Assembly (NCBI GenBank): GCA_964396595.1
Contig: CAYNFR010000002.1
Coordinates: 124,001-188,000, forward strand
DNA length: 64,000 nt
Direction of reading: 5' to 3'
Source of the DNA: CAYNFR01 sp964396595
GTDB taxonomy: Bacteria; Bacteroidota; Bacteroidia; Chitinophagales; Saprospiraceae
Position 1 is the first letter of the stretch. Each line of letters starts with the position of its first letter. A program made the translations under genes and the position numbers. Shown here piece after piece: positions 7,412 through 17,084 of this stretch. The notes beneath the pieces were generated by a model. It was given only the letters and a program-made list of their open reading frames with translations, searched no databases and was not told the origin of the DNA.

Positions 7412-8626
7412 ATGAAGGGACTAATAGGCTATTTAACTGCTCTCCTGTGTATCAATACGGCGGTCAGTGCTCAAGACCAAGTGTTTACATTGGCTAATCC
7501 ATCCTTTGAAGAAATACCACATAAGGGTGGCAATTCCAAATATGATATAGGCATTTCAGGATGGTATGATTGTGGAAAACTTATGTTTCCCAATGAAACC
7601 CCACCTGACATTCATCCGGTCGATTTCTGGGAAGTTACGCATAAGGCATCTCATGGTAATACATACCTGGGTCTTGTAATAAGGGACAATGATTCATGGG
7701 AGTCAGTATCTCAACGACTGACAGGCGGGATGATTGAAGCTAATAAGTGTTATGAGTTCAATATAGATTTGGCGCGAGCGCCAAAGTACATCAGTGGATC
7801 CAAGATCACCAAACAAATAGAAAACTACAACAGACCGGCTGTGCTAAGAATATGGGGAGGAACAGGCGTATGCGGCCAGCAAGAATTGCTCGGGGAGTCA
7901 GAGGCGGTGACAAATGCTAATTGGGAAACGTACAACTTTAAATTTGAACCCGGCAAAAATCTAAATTACATCACTATAGAAGCGTTTTATCGTGTACCCG
8001 TATTGATACCTTACAATGGGCATTTATTACTCGACAACGCCGGAGAAATACGAATGATTCCATGTGATGACACGCCGCTTTTAGCTGCAGCAGAAAAACT
8101 CCCCGAAGCAAAGACCTCCGATACAAAAAAAGTCACAGCAACTAAGCCAAAACCCTCTCCTGCAAGAGCAGAGCCTGCTCCATCCCAGTCTGCAGCAGAG
8201 CTCGCCGTCGAAGACCCTCGTACGCCCAAAAGAGAAAAATTGCTAAAAGAACTGGAAAAACCACTTACAGAGGGACAGATAATCAGAGTTCATAGTATCT
8301 ATTTTCAGGCTGATTCTTCCACTATCATGGCCGAATCAATGCAGGCTCTTGAAGAAATATATGAATTCCTAAAAATGAATAAAAATGTGATCATCGAAAT
8401 AGGTGGACATACAAACACAGTACCTAGTTCCCAAATTTGTAATCAACTATCTACAGCTCGGGCGCGCGCAGTAGCACTTACCTTAGTGCGCAAAGGTATA
8501 TCCCCTAACCGCGTACAATATAGAGGTTATGGTAAGAGTAATCCAATCATTCGCAATGACAAGTATGATTTTGATGCGCGGCAAAAGAACCAAAGAGTCG
8601 AAATAAAAATTCTCTCAATCAGTTAG
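7412..8626 (+). CDS. OmpA-family outer membrane protein with N-terminal secreted domain
   Basis: A signal peptide (MKGLIGYLTALLCINTAVSA) precedes a ~200-residue beta-rich domain that starts LANPSFEEIP and includes GISGWYDC, a layout like carbohydrate-binding or SusE/F-type jelly-roll domains. A Lys/Pro/Ala-rich linker (~residues 225-275) leads to a C-terminal OmpA domain: IYFQADSSTIMAES, then VIIEIGGHTNT, LSTARARAVALTLVRKGI and YRGYGKSNPI. The OmpA domain anchors to peptidoglycan, so the front domain probably sits on the periplasmic or surface side. The next gene, 28 bases on, is likely in the same transcript. Confidence 0.85.
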   Translation: MKGLIGYLTALLCINTAVSAQDQVFTLANPSFEEIPHKGGNSKYDIGISGWYDCGKLMFPNETPPDIHPVDFWEVTHKASHGNTYLGLVIRDNDSWESVSQRLTGGMIEANKCYEFNIDLARAPKYISGSKITKQIENYNRPAVLRIWGGTGVCGQQELLGESEAVTNANWETYNFKFEPGKNLNYITIEAFYRVPVLIPYNGHLLLDNAGEIRMIPCDDTPLLAAAEKLPEAKTSDTKKVTATKPKPSPARAEPAPSQSAAELAVEDPRTPKREKLLKELEKPLTEGQIIRVHSIYFQADSSTIMAESMQALEEIYEFLKMNKNVIIEIGGHTNTVPSSQICNQLSTARARAVALTLVRKGISPNRVQYRGYGKSNPIIRNDKYDFDARQKNQRVEIKILSIS

Positions 8627-8654
8627 TGGATAGATTATCCTTACTTCCAACATA

Positions 8655-10220
8655 ATGACCCGTATCATATTGAGTTTTTTCTCATTTCACTTAAGACGAT
8701 TCGGGTTGTGGGCTTTATTGATGTTGAGTGTGTTCCAATTATCGGCGCAGCTCAGTGAACAACACAGAACACATTTTAACAAACAGATTGATTTTATAAA
8801 TGAATCATTGCACGGAATGCTCGTGGCTCATCGGATTTACGAAAATTTTAACCAGAGCGTCAACAAGTATATCGATCTACCGTCACATACACTCAATAAT
8901 ATAAACAATGCAGATCTGCCGGGAGATATTTTTGAAGATAAAGAACAGTGGTTTTATCCTAAATCGCCCAATAGTTTATATCGCGAAATCGTAGAGGATC
9001 CTGTCAGATCTTCTCTTCCTATTCCTACCTTTCGGATTATCGAGGATCTCCACGGAACGAATGAATTCATCAATAAAGATCGATTTAGCATCGAGAAAAT
9101 AATCAAAAGCGATGAAGTCAACAAGCTCGGGGGAGTACAGGATATTTATAGGGAGCTGGAAACAGCTATAAATTATTATGAACGCGCATTGGTCAATGTC
9201 GAACGTTATGAAAAAGATCTTATGCCCTACTATCACAAAATTCAGTTACCTGAAGATCGCCAAGCTGTCTATACCGCCCTGCTAGAAATTCACTATGATA
9301 TCAAAAGTATCGTCAGATATATCCGTAAGAACAATCAGAGTGGCGTTATCCGCGTGCTTCCAAAGATCCAGAAGGAGTTGAATTGGTTAAAAATCTGCAT
9401 CGACAAGATAAAATCACCTCAAGACGCTGTTGAACTAAAAAAAGCATTTGGGAGGCTAAGAGAAATCGAAGAATCTATCAGAGGCTACTTAGAAAACAAA
9501 AATGTTCCCACTGAATACACCAGCTTAGGCAAAGGTTATTTCTATCATAACATCGTCCTATTGACTAAAATTAATAGGTACGGTACCGGCTATGTCAATC
9601 TTGTCAATGAAATGTTTAAAAACAATCAATGGGATGCCCTACATTTTCTGGAAGAACCACATTACCTCAAAGTAGTCTATCCTGAAAAAGTTCCCCTCCA
9701 GACTCTATCAAATCCTTCTCTTGATAAAAATATTTCTATAGTTGATCTCATTGCTAAACCTCCAGCGCCGAATCGGGTATTGAATCCGATTGTCAAGCCG
9801 AAACCGCAACTAGCTCAAGTAGAAAATATCAACATCCCTAATGAGGACTTCATCCTGTATGCGAGTCCCATCAAAGAGTCACCAAGAAACATCCGCCGCA
9901 CAGAAACTATCATAGTTGACACTGAGGAGTTTGAAATCGAGCTCTTCGACCATCTCATCACGGATGGTGATCGAGTATCGATCAATGTCAATGGAGATTG
10001 GCTGTATATGAATATTTCATTAGAAAAGAAGGCTAAAAAGCTGTTAATCAAGATTGATCCTCAGAAAGATAATTTTATCCTGATACATGCAGACAATATT
10101 GGGGCGAAACCGCCCAATACTGTTGGAGTGCGATACAATAGTTTAGGTACTCAGAAAACTTTTTTACTAGTCACAGACCTCGAGACTAGTGAGCTCGTAG
10201 AGATATACTATCGGAAATAG
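8655..10220 (+). CDS. Secreted helical protein with C-terminal beta domain, function unknown
   Basis: After a signal peptide ending near FQLSAQ, residues ~30-350 are mostly helical and charged and match no family I can name. A Pro-rich linker follows (~370-400). The last ~110 residues form a distinct domain: EFEIELFDHLITDGDRVSIN, then KLLIKIDPQKDNFILIHADN and GAKPPNTVGV. The E-L-F/Y-D, D-G-D-x-V-S-I and P-P-N-T pattern recurs at the end of many Bacteroidota outer-envelope proteins. Co-transcription with the OmpA-type gene suggests a cell-envelope role. Its function is unknown. Confidence 0.7.
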   Translation: MTRIILSFFSFHLRRFGLWALLMLSVFQLSAQLSEQHRTHFNKQIDFINESLHGMLVAHRIYENFNQSVNKYIDLPSHTLNNINNADLPGDIFEDKEQWFYPKSPNSLYREIVEDPVRSSLPIPTFRIIEDLHGTNEFINKDRFSIEKIIKSDEVNKLGGVQDIYRELETAINYYERALVNVERYEKDLMPYYHKIQLPEDRQAVYTALLEIHYDIKSIVRYIRKNNQSGVIRVLPKIQKELNWLKICIDKIKSPQDAVELKKAFGRLREIEESIRGYLENKNVPTEYTSLGKGYFYHNIVLLTKINRYGTGYVNLVNEMFKNNQWDALHFLEEPHYLKVVYPEKVPLQTLSNPSLDKNISIVDLIAKPPAPNRVLNPIVKPKPQLAQVENINIPNEDFILYASPIKESPRNIRRTETIIVDTEEFEIELFDHLITDGDRVSINVNGDWLYMNISLEKKAKKLLIKIDPQKDNFILIHADNIGAKPPNTVGVRYNSLGTQKTFLLVTDLETSELVEIYYRK

Positions 10221-10242
10221 TAGGCTGATAGGCAAAATGGTA

Positions 10243-10992
10243 CTAAGCCACGGACTTCAAAAAGAAGTCATTCGTTCCGGCACCGCTTTCTAGCGTGATA
10301 AGTTCTTCATTGACTAACTCGAGTATGCTCAAGAAGGTAACAATAGCGTGTATTCGATCTTTGATTTCATTAAATATTGCGGAGAAATCGCAGTTGCCTA
10401 ACTTTTTAACTTGTGTGAAAACGAATACTTTTTGTTGTGCTACCGTGTAATTGTAACGGTATATCACCTGTCGTGGACGCTTATTGCGTGTTTCCATCGA
10501 CTTAACGACGTTTTCGAATGCCCGCATCAATTTAAACAAGGTCAAGGACTCTAGCTCGATATCTATCAGCGCTTTATTGGCTATTTGCTTTAATTCATAA
10601 TTGGTATTACCACGATTTGTAATTAAAAGCCGCTCTGTTTCTAGCCGTTCTAGTTCAGGAAGCAATTCTTTAAACTGTTTATATTCGAGCAGTTTCTGGG
10701 CCAATTCTTGACGAGGGTCTACTTCTTCCCCATCTTCATTTATCGAGGGTCGAGGTATGAGCATTTTGGTTTTAATGCGCATCAATGTAGCCGCAACAAG
10801 GATAAATTCGCTAGCAACATCAAGGTTAAGCCGTTCTAATTCCCTGATATAAGTCAAAAAATCATCCGTGATTTTAGAAATCGGAATATCCATGATATCG
10901 ATTTCATCTCTTTCGATAAAGAATAGCAGTAGATCGAAGGGTCCTTCAAACTGCTTTATCTTAATGGTGTAATTGTCCTGAGTTTCTTTCAT
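10243..10992 (-). CDS. scpA: Segregation and condensation protein A
   Basis: ScpA is the kleisin subunit that, with ScpB and SMC, compacts and separates chromosomes. The opening IKQFEGPFDLLLFFIERDEIDIMDIPISKIT and ATLMRIKTKMLIPRP are diagnostic, and the C-terminal winged helix (FLSILELVNEELITLES) is present. At 249 residues it is full length. scpB is not beside it. The gene is convergent with the secreted protein at 8655 and divergent from the RsmI-like gene. Confidence 0.93.
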   Translation of the reverse strand: MKETQDNYTIKIKQFEGPFDLLLFFIERDEIDIMDIPISKITDDFLTYIRELERLNLDVASEFILVAATLMRIKTKMLIPRPSINEDGEEVDPRQELAQKLLEYKQFKELLPELERLETERLLITNRGNTNYELKQIANKALIDIELESLTLFKLMRAFENVVKSMETRNKRPRQVIYRYNYTVAQQKVFVFTQVKKLGNCDFSAIFNEIKDRIHAIVTFLSILELVNEELITLESGAGTNDFFLKSVA

Positions 10993-11027
10993 CTTTATGC
11001 GGCCAAAGATAGCATTGATAAATTTTT

Positions 11028-11726
11028 ATGCGGATACTTTATTTGATCCCTACTGTGTTATCAGCCACAGGTCAAGAACATCTCTCGCCACTTACGGCTA
11101 CCGTTTTAAGTGACAGCTCCCATTTTATAGTCGAGAATCTCAGGACAGCCAGACGCTTTATTAGGACAGTTAACGCTCATTATGATCTTGATAGCGCTTG
11201 TTTTATCCCAATGAATAAGCATCAAGACTATCAGACAGAAGATTCAGAATTGGATTCATGGATTAAATCCGGGGTGAATATTGCTTTACTTTCAGATGCG
11301 GGCAGCCCGTGCATAGCAGATCCAGGGGCATGGTACGTAGATAAGGCGCGTCGATCCGATTATACTGTCAAGCCGCTTGCGGGACCTTCGTCAATCATTA
11401 TGGCCTTGATGGCTTCAGGGCTGGAAGGTCAGCGATTTTGTTTTCATGGATATTTGCCGATTGATAAGGTAGAATTAAAAAAAGCGCTAGCCACATTGTC
11501 TCAAGCGGCTGCTAAAAAGGGGTATACTCAGGTATTTATAGAAACACCATATCGCAATCAATCTACTTACAATACCTTGCTGGAATCTCTGCCTTCCCAC
11601 ATGCGCCTATGTATCGCTTCTGACATTACCGGAGAGAAGGAGCGTATTGATACTCGGGAGATAAAGCGATGGCCGCGTGAGCTGATACTAGGCAAAGTGC
11701 CTACAGTTTTTTTAGTAGGTAAATAG
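11028..11726 (+). CDS. RsmI-like SAM-dependent methyltransferase (tetrapyrrole methylase fold)
   Basis: The sequence belongs to the 16S rRNA 2'-O-ribose methyltransferase I group: YLIPTVL near the start, the SAM-site motif ALLSDAGSPCIADPG, then VKPLAGPSSIIMALMASG and VFIETPYRN. It is 232 residues against ~280 for RsmI, the shorter form commonly found in Bacteroidota, so exact rRNA specificity is inferred. It acts in the cytoplasm. GH3 follows eight bases later on the same strand. Confidence 0.85.
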   Translation: MRILYLIPTVLSATGQEHLSPLTATVLSDSSHFIVENLRTARRFIRTVNAHYDLDSACFIPMNKHQDYQTEDSELDSWIKSGVNIALLSDAGSPCIADPGAWYVDKARRSDYTVKPLAGPSSIIMALMASGLEGQRFCFHGYLPIDKVELKKALATLSQAAAKKGYTQVFIETPYRNQSTYNTLLESLPSHMRLCIASDITGEKERIDTREIKRWPRELILGKVPTVFLVGK

Positions 11727-11733
11727 ATCTGCG

Positions 11734-13224
11734 ATGCAGAAGTTTCTCAATCAACTTGTGAAGTATTACATTAAGAGATGGGATCATGAGGTAAATGCCT
11801 TTAGCACGTCACCGATAGCCGTACAAAACCGAGAACTCAGCCGTATACTGGCCTCGCCCTACTTTAAGTACTTAAATAATTTAACAAAAGAAAGTGACGC
11901 CCATTTCTATAAGGACATGCCTATCAGCCAATATTATTTGTATAAAGACCGTATAATGCAACTCAAGTCTACCGAGGACTTAGTATGCGAATATTATGCA
12001 AGATCATCAGGTACAGGAATAGGCATTCGAAAGCTGATACCAACCCCAGAGAGATTTGTAAAAATGAACCATCTCAGGGGATCATGGTACACACTTCATA
12101 CTTTGTACACCCATAATCCTCAGATGACTGTCTTCGGAAGACGCAATTTGCTGGTCGGAGGATCTATCTATGAACAGCATGCTAAATATCTCATCGCAGA
12201 TGTGTCTGGCATAATGTTATATCGCATCCCACTTTATATGAGGCCTAGCTATCTGCCGGATATCGCGACAGCAGTACAAGCCGACTGGGAAGTAAAAATT
12301 GATCGGACTGCTAGGGCAGCGGCTATTCATCGCGATGTATCACTGATAGGCGGGGTGCCTACCTGGGTTCTTGCTGTACTTAAGAATACCTTACAATATA
12401 GTGGTGTTGATCGACTGAGTGAACTATGGCCTCAGGCTTCTTGCTATATACACGGAGGAGTAAGCTTCGAACCCTATAGAAAAGAATTCGAAGAACATTT
12501 TACACAAGAGGGTTTCAGGTATCTTGAAATTTACAACGCTACGGAAGGATTTTTTGCTTACCAAGACAGGCCGACAGAACCGGGTATGTTATTGATGTTA
12601 TCGAGTGGCGTTTATTTCGAGTTTATAGAGCTGACGAGATTTCATTCAGAGCACTATGAAGTTTTGAGCCTGGATCAGATTAGAGAGGGAGTTGACTATG
12701 TTATGCTTATTACAACCTACAGCGGACTAGCTCGATATGTTCAGGGGGATGTGATCCGCTTCGAGACGATATGGCCTTTTCGGATAAGAGTAGTGGGTCG
12801 CATCGGAGAGTTTATCAATGCTTTTGGAGAAGATGTTACTAAGACGCAAGTGGAAGATGCCTTGGTCAAGGTCTGTGAAAAACAAGGTGTTACAGTACAT
12901 GAATACACTGTAGCACCCCGCTATCTTTCACTTACAACAAATGGGTATCACGAGTGGCTAATCGAATTCGTTCAGCATCCGAAGGATATTGAGTTGTTTC
13001 AACAAGAACTGGATAAGGAATTACAATCGTGCAATACGAATTATGCTCAAAAGCGCATAGGATCGATTGCTATCACTGCTTTAAAAGTGCGCCCGCTACC
13101 TAAAGGAAGCTTTGATAATTATTATCAATCGCAGAGACGACAAGGAGGGCAAAGTAAGATTCAGCGATTGCGCAATGATAGGATACTCGCAGAGCAGATA
13201 TTGTGCGCTAATAATCTCGATTAA
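11734..13224 (+). CDS. GH3-family acyl-adenylate enzyme
   Basis: This is the bacterial version of the plant GH3 acyl-acid amido synthetase fold, which adenylates a carboxylic acid and joins it to an amine. Visible features are the ATP-loop-like YYARSSGTGIGIRKLIP, the adenylate-binding YNATEGFFAYQD and the late VGRIGEFINAFGEDVT hinge to a small C-terminal domain. The length (496) is normal for the Bacteroidota family. The substrate is unknown; auxin conjugation should not be assumed. It is probably translated with the RsmI-like gene. Confidence 0.85.
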   Translation: MQKFLNQLVKYYIKRWDHEVNAFSTSPIAVQNRELSRILASPYFKYLNNLTKESDAHFYKDMPISQYYLYKDRIMQLKSTEDLVCEYYARSSGTGIGIRKLIPTPERFVKMNHLRGSWYTLHTLYTHNPQMTVFGRRNLLVGGSIYEQHAKYLIADVSGIMLYRIPLYMRPSYLPDIATAVQADWEVKIDRTARAAAIHRDVSLIGGVPTWVLAVLKNTLQYSGVDRLSELWPQASCYIHGGVSFEPYRKEFEEHFTQEGFRYLEIYNATEGFFAYQDRPTEPGMLLMLSSGVYFEFIELTRFHSEHYEVLSLDQIREGVDYVMLITTYSGLARYVQGDVIRFETIWPFRIRVVGRIGEFINAFGEDVTKTQVEDALVKVCEKQGVTVHEYTVAPRYLSLTTNGYHEWLIEFVQHPKDIELFQQELDKELQSCNTNYAQKRIGSIAITALKVRPLPKGSFDNYYQSQRRQGGQSKIQRLRNDRILAEQILCANNLD

Positions 13225-13238
13225 GTGACATGACCAGA

Positions 13239-14333
13239 CTAGACAGACGTAAGAATTTTATCTAAATCAATGTTCTTTTCAATTAACTCTATTGCTCGAC
13301 TAATCTTCCAAGGGTTGTGACGGTTTATTTTTACCTCGATACGGCTGATCTTGAGCATTGCACCGAAAGTGTCAAACTTCGTTCGTATAAAAGGCACCTC
13401 ATGATCTAGTAGATAGTTCTCAACGAGCGGAGAGAGTTTTTTATCACCGGTAAGGATTACTCCTGAGAGGGGACATCCAGATTTATTTCGAAGAGTAGCG
13501 AAGTTCATTATTTTTTTTATCGCTCGTTCGATGGTTCCATTGCTGGCAATTAACAACAGGTTTTGAAATCCTTTCAATTCTTTTATATCGATCATCGATC
13601 CGGCCATAGTGTGCTCAACTCTATTATCTAATCTATCTGCATTTAACTCCACTTGGCCTTTAATGGCATCTAGGACACTAGACATAAGCGGGTACGCCAA
13701 TGTTTGATCATAAGGAAGTATACCTAATAATGGGACACCTTGTCTATCTAGCCATGTCCCTACATAATCCCGTACTTGGTTAAGCTTATCCGGTATGACT
13801 TTGTTAATAATGACACCGATGATCGGGGCATTTTGCTCGCGGAATAGGGCACTACACAGGTTAAGCATATCAATGGTACTACCTATACCACCTTCGACTA
13901 TCAAGATAACGCCGGCATCTAAGAGTTTTGCCACACGAGCATTTGACAAGCCGGCTACACTACCGACTCCAGGATGTCCGGTTCCTTCGAAGATCGTAAT
14001 ATCATGACGGGCGTTAAGCGCAGATTTTGCATTTAAAATCTGATTTTCGAAAGCTTCGGTTTGAGGGACTTTTATGAATTCTTTGACGGCATTGCTCGGC
14101 AAAAGTATCGGACTGTGAATATCCGGCTGAATATCAAAATCAATCAGATCAGAGAATAGCACTGTGTCTTTATCAACAAAAAAATTCTTATAGCCAAGAT
14201 ATTTTTGTCCTACAGGCTTACAATATCCCACATCTAGGTTCTGTCGCATCAGACACGATACTAACCCTAGTGTGCTGGTAGTCTTACCTACATGTTGTGA
14301 ACTCGCTGCAATGAAAATATTCCTATATTTCAT
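13239..14333 (-). CDS. BioD-like P-loop ATPase with DRTGG domain
   Basis: An N-terminal dethiobiotin-synthetase-like NTPase (IFIAASSQHVGKTTSTLGLV, Walker A; VILIVEGGIGSTIDML) is joined to a C-terminal DRTGG-type domain (GCPLSGVILTGDKKL and VPFIRTKFDTFGAMLKI). The same pair of domains forms the N-terminal half of long phosphotransacetylases, but the acetyltransferase half is absent here. It could be a stand-alone sensor or regulator of acetate metabolism, or an unrelated ligase. It is divergent from the M23 peptidase gene. Confidence 0.78.
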   Translation of the reverse strand: MKYRNIFIAASSQHVGKTTSTLGLVSCLMRQNLDVGYCKPVGQKYLGYKNFFVDKDTVLFSDLIDFDIQPDIHSPILLPSNAVKEFIKVPQTEAFENQILNAKSALNARHDITIFEGTGHPGVGSVAGLSNARVAKLLDAGVILIVEGGIGSTIDMLNLCSALFREQNAPIIGVIINKVIPDKLNQVRDYVGTWLDRQGVPLLGILPYDQTLAYPLMSSVLDAIKGQVELNADRLDNRVEHTMAGSMIDIKELKGFQNLLLIASNGTIERAIKKIMNFATLRNKSGCPLSGVILTGDKKLSPLVENYLLDHEVPFIRTKFDTFGAMLKISRIEVKINRHNPWKISRAIELIEKNIDLDKILTSV

Positions 14334-14420
14334 TCGACTTGACTTTTAAGACAATTGATTGCCCTAATATTAGGAAAGAATTCATTGTATTTAGAATATC
14401 GCTCAATAAATAAATTCAGG

Positions 14421-15077
14421 ATGAGTCATTTGTCGATACATACGCTCTCGTGGCTTCGCTGTATAGGCAGCCAATGGACAAAAGATCATTTTATGTGGAT
14501 TGACCTTAGTGCTGACAATATGCAGGCACTTAATATCAGGAAGGATGGTGAGTTAAATGATTATATATATAGTGTCCTCACGGCCAATAAGAGAATATTT
14601 GCCTTCGGTGGATATCACGAAAAACGTGGTTTTTATCAGTCGGATTTATTTAGCAACCCGAATGAACAGCGTGATATTCATCTGGGCATAGATATATGGT
14701 GTGAGGCGCACACCCCTATCTATGCACCGCAATCAGGATTGATACATAGTTTCGCTTATAATGACAAAGAGCTTGATTACGGTTACACATTAATCCTTCA
14801 GCATAACTTCGGTGGGCACAAGATTCATAGTCTTTACGGCCACCTTAGCAGTTCCCATATAAATCAATGGCAGATAGGCATGACAATTAAAGAAGGTGAA
14901 CTTATCGGACATATTGGGCCAAAATATGAAAATGGTGGATGGGCGCCACACTTACACTTACAACTAATTTTTGACATGGAAGGAATGCTCGGGGATTATC
15001 CGGGAGTCTGTTCCTTAGACAAACTGAAGCATTACAGTATTAACTGTCCTAATCCATTAGTGTTGGAAATGATGTGA
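14421..15077 (+). CDS. M23 peptidase (LytM-type)
   Basis: The zinc-site motifs of M23 endopeptidases are present: H-x3-D in IHLGIDIWCEAHTPIYAP, then YGHLSSSH and the H-x-H of APHLHLQL. The enzyme would cut peptide cross-links of peptidoglycan. No signal peptide is evident, and this small ~218-residue form (ending with a GDYPGVCSLDK and NCPNP segment) recurs in Bacteroidota, where its location is unclear. ATG 14421 is preferred; TTG 14355 would add 22 residues. Confidence 0.85.
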   Translation: MSHLSIHTLSWLRCIGSQWTKDHFMWIDLSADNMQALNIRKDGELNDYIYSVLTANKRIFAFGGYHEKRGFYQSDLFSNPNEQRDIHLGIDIWCEAHTPIYAPQSGLIHSFAYNDKELDYGYTLILQHNFGGHKIHSLYGHLSSSHINQWQIGMTIKEGELIGHIGPKYENGGWAPHLHLQLIFDMEGMLGDYPGVCSLDKLKHYSINCPNPLVLEMM

Positions 15078-15172
15078 GCAGTCATTTATAACATATCAAA
15101 CTGCCACCTTATGGAAGTTTATCCTTGTACGGGCAATAAGTCGAATAGTCATGAAAATCACATTGATTAATT

Positions 15173-15180
15173 TATCTTTG
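15173..15180 (+). promoter_or_regulatory. Probable -7 element for ssb
   Basis: TATCTTTG fits TAnnTTTG exactly and lies 21 bases before the ssb start codon. No good -33 element was found at the expected spacing. Confidence 0.4.
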
Positions 15181-15200
15181 TCTTTATATAATTTTTCACA

Positions 15201-15644
15201 ATGCTTAATAAGGTCATACTCATCGGAAATGTCGGTAAAGATCCTGAGGTAAGATCGTTTGAAGGAGGAGGTAAGGTATGTAGATTTTCCTTAGCGACGA
15301 ATGAAAGATATAGAGACAAAAATAATGAATGGCAGACCAGCACAGAGTGGCATGATATTGTTTGTTGGGCAAGTTTGGCAGATAGAGCTGAAAAAGCTGT
15401 TCATAAAGGCTCACTTCTTTTTATAGAAGGCAAAATCGAAAAACGCAAATGGCAAGATAGGGAAGGACAAGATCGCTATTCTACAGAAATCAGATGCCTG
15501 TCTATGAAGTTACTTGATAAGCGAGAGGGGGGATCAGCCGGTCTTGCCGGTGAAGATTTTCCTTCTATTGATGATCAATTTGCCTATAAATCGGGCGATA
15601 CATCTTCATCATCTATCAAAGAGCCGGATGATCTGCCGTTTTGA
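15201..15644 (+). CDS. ssb: Single-stranded DNA-binding protein
   Basis: The OB-fold begins LNKVILIGNVGKDPEVR and includes EWHDIVCWASLADRAEK and GSLLFIEGKIEKRKW. The disordered tail ends in the acidic tip PDDLPF, which docks partner proteins. It coats single-stranded DNA in replication and repair. Its position directly before gldE and gldD is a conserved arrangement in Bacteroidota. Confidence 0.96.
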   Translation: MLNKVILIGNVGKDPEVRSFEGGGKVCRFSLATNERYRDKNNEWQTSTEWHDIVCWASLADRAEKAVHKGSLLFIEGKIEKRKWQDREGQDRYSTEIRCLSMKLLDKREGGSAGLAGEDFPSIDDQFAYKSGDTSSSSIKEPDDLPF

Positions 15645-15683
15645 TAGTTGCTTAAAAAGGCTTTTTAACGAAACACGCAAGAA

Positions 15684-17084
15684 TTGGACACCGAACCCTT
15701 TAGTTTAATTAGCTATTTAGTTACTCCTGTCTTGTTTTTCGTAGAATCATCGACTTTGTCTGTCGCTTTGGTACTTATGATTTTGTTGGCAATAAGCGCG
15801 CTTGTTTCAGCTGCCGAAGTAGCCTTTTTTTCATTGTCTCCTACGGACAATGAATCACTCAAGAAGGCTGATGACAATACGAGCAAGTTGATCTTGAGAC
15901 TCAAAGAGACCCCTAGAAAGCTTCTTGCGACCATATTAATAGCCAATAATTTCATCAATATTGCCATCGTCCTTCTGAGTGATATGCTGTTGCGAAGTCT
16001 CGTGCCGCAAAGCAACTTTGACCGCTGGGCAGAGAGTATTCATTCCTTATTTTTGTTTCAGGGTTTCAGCATTGATTTTTTATCTAGAATGTTGAGCTTC
16101 ATCATTGCGGTAGTGGGGGTTACTTTTTTGCTTGTTCTTTTCGGAGAGGTGTTACCGAAAATTTATGCGAACATTAACAATATTCGTCATGCTAAGCTTA
16201 TGGCGAGACCATTGAGCATACTAATTAAGGTATTCAGTCCACTGACCCATTTGTTAGTCAAGTGGTCTCAGAAAATGGAAGAAAGGACCTACCATAAAAG
16301 ACTGCTTACTGGAAGTGCTACGGATCGCAATGAAGTAGCGAAAGCGATCGAACTGACCGTACAGGCGGAGGAAAATCAGGAAGAAGTTGATATTCTGAAG
16401 GGCATAGTAAAATTTGGTGATGTAACCGTTAAGCAAATTATGAAGTCAAGAGTGGATGTGGTGGCGCTCGATATTAAGGTCTCCTACAAAGAGGTCCTTA
16501 ATGTTGTCAAACAATCCGGATTTTCGCGGATACCAGTCTATGAAGATGACTTTGACAAAATTCGTGGGATCATTTACTCTAAGGATTTTCTGGGTCATAC
16601 AAGAGAGGAGGAAAGTTTTGATTGGCGTCAGTTCATCCGGGAGCATCCATTGTTTGTACCGGAGACGAAGAAAATAATTGATTTACTAAAAGAGTTCCAA
16701 GCGAGGCATACACATATAGCTATCGTGGTGGATGAATTTGGTGGAAGTGCAGGTCTTGTTACTCTGGAAGATATCATGGAAGAGATAGTCGGAGATATTC
16801 GGGATGAACTGGATACAGGTGAGGAGGTTAGCTATGTGCGGGTTGATGAAAGAAATTATGTATTCGATGGAAAGACTATGCTCAATGATGTGGCTCGAAT
16901 ATTAGGACTTAATCAAAATATCTTTGATGAAGCCCGTGGGGATGCCGATTCGCTAGCCGGTTTGATACTAGAAATAGAAGGTCGATTGCCTAAGCGTGAT
17001 GCTGTTCTGGATTATAAGGATTTAAAATTCACCATAGTATCAGTCAATCAGAGGCGTATAGAGAAAGTGAATATTACAGTATGA
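15684..17084 (+). CDS. gldE: Gliding motility-associated protein GldE (CBS/CorC-HlyC family)
   Basis: Four hydrophobic segments (residues ~10-160) form a DUF21-type membrane domain, followed by two CBS domains (VTVKQIMKSRVDVVALD..., then HTHIAIVVDEFGGSAGLVTLEDI) and a CorC_HlyC C-terminal domain (~385-465). In flavobacteria GldE is linked to gliding and type IX secretion. A TTG at 15684 fits the family's N-terminus best. The stop overlaps the gldD ATG by four bases, indicating coupled translation. Confidence 0.92.
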   Translation: MDTEPFSLISYLVTPVLFFVESSTLSVALVLMILLAISALVSAAEVAFFSLSPTDNESLKKADDNTSKLILRLKETPRKLLATILIANNFINIAIVLLSDMLLRSLVPQSNFDRWAESIHSLFLFQGFSIDFLSRMLSFIIAVVGVTFLLVLFGEVLPKIYANINNIRHAKLMARPLSILIKVFSPLTHLLVKWSQKMEERTYHKRLLTGSATDRNEVAKAIELTVQAEENQEEVDILKGIVKFGDVTVKQIMKSRVDVVALDIKVSYKEVLNVVKQSGFSRIPVYEDDFDKIRGIIYSKDFLGHTREEESFDWRQFIREHPLFVPETKKIIDLLKEFQARHTHIAIVVDEFGGSAGLVTLEDIMEEIVGDIRDELDTGEEVSYVRVDERNYVFDGKTMLNDVARILGLNQNIFDEARGDADSLAGLILEIEGRLPKRDAVLDYKDLKFTIVSVNQRRIEKVNITV

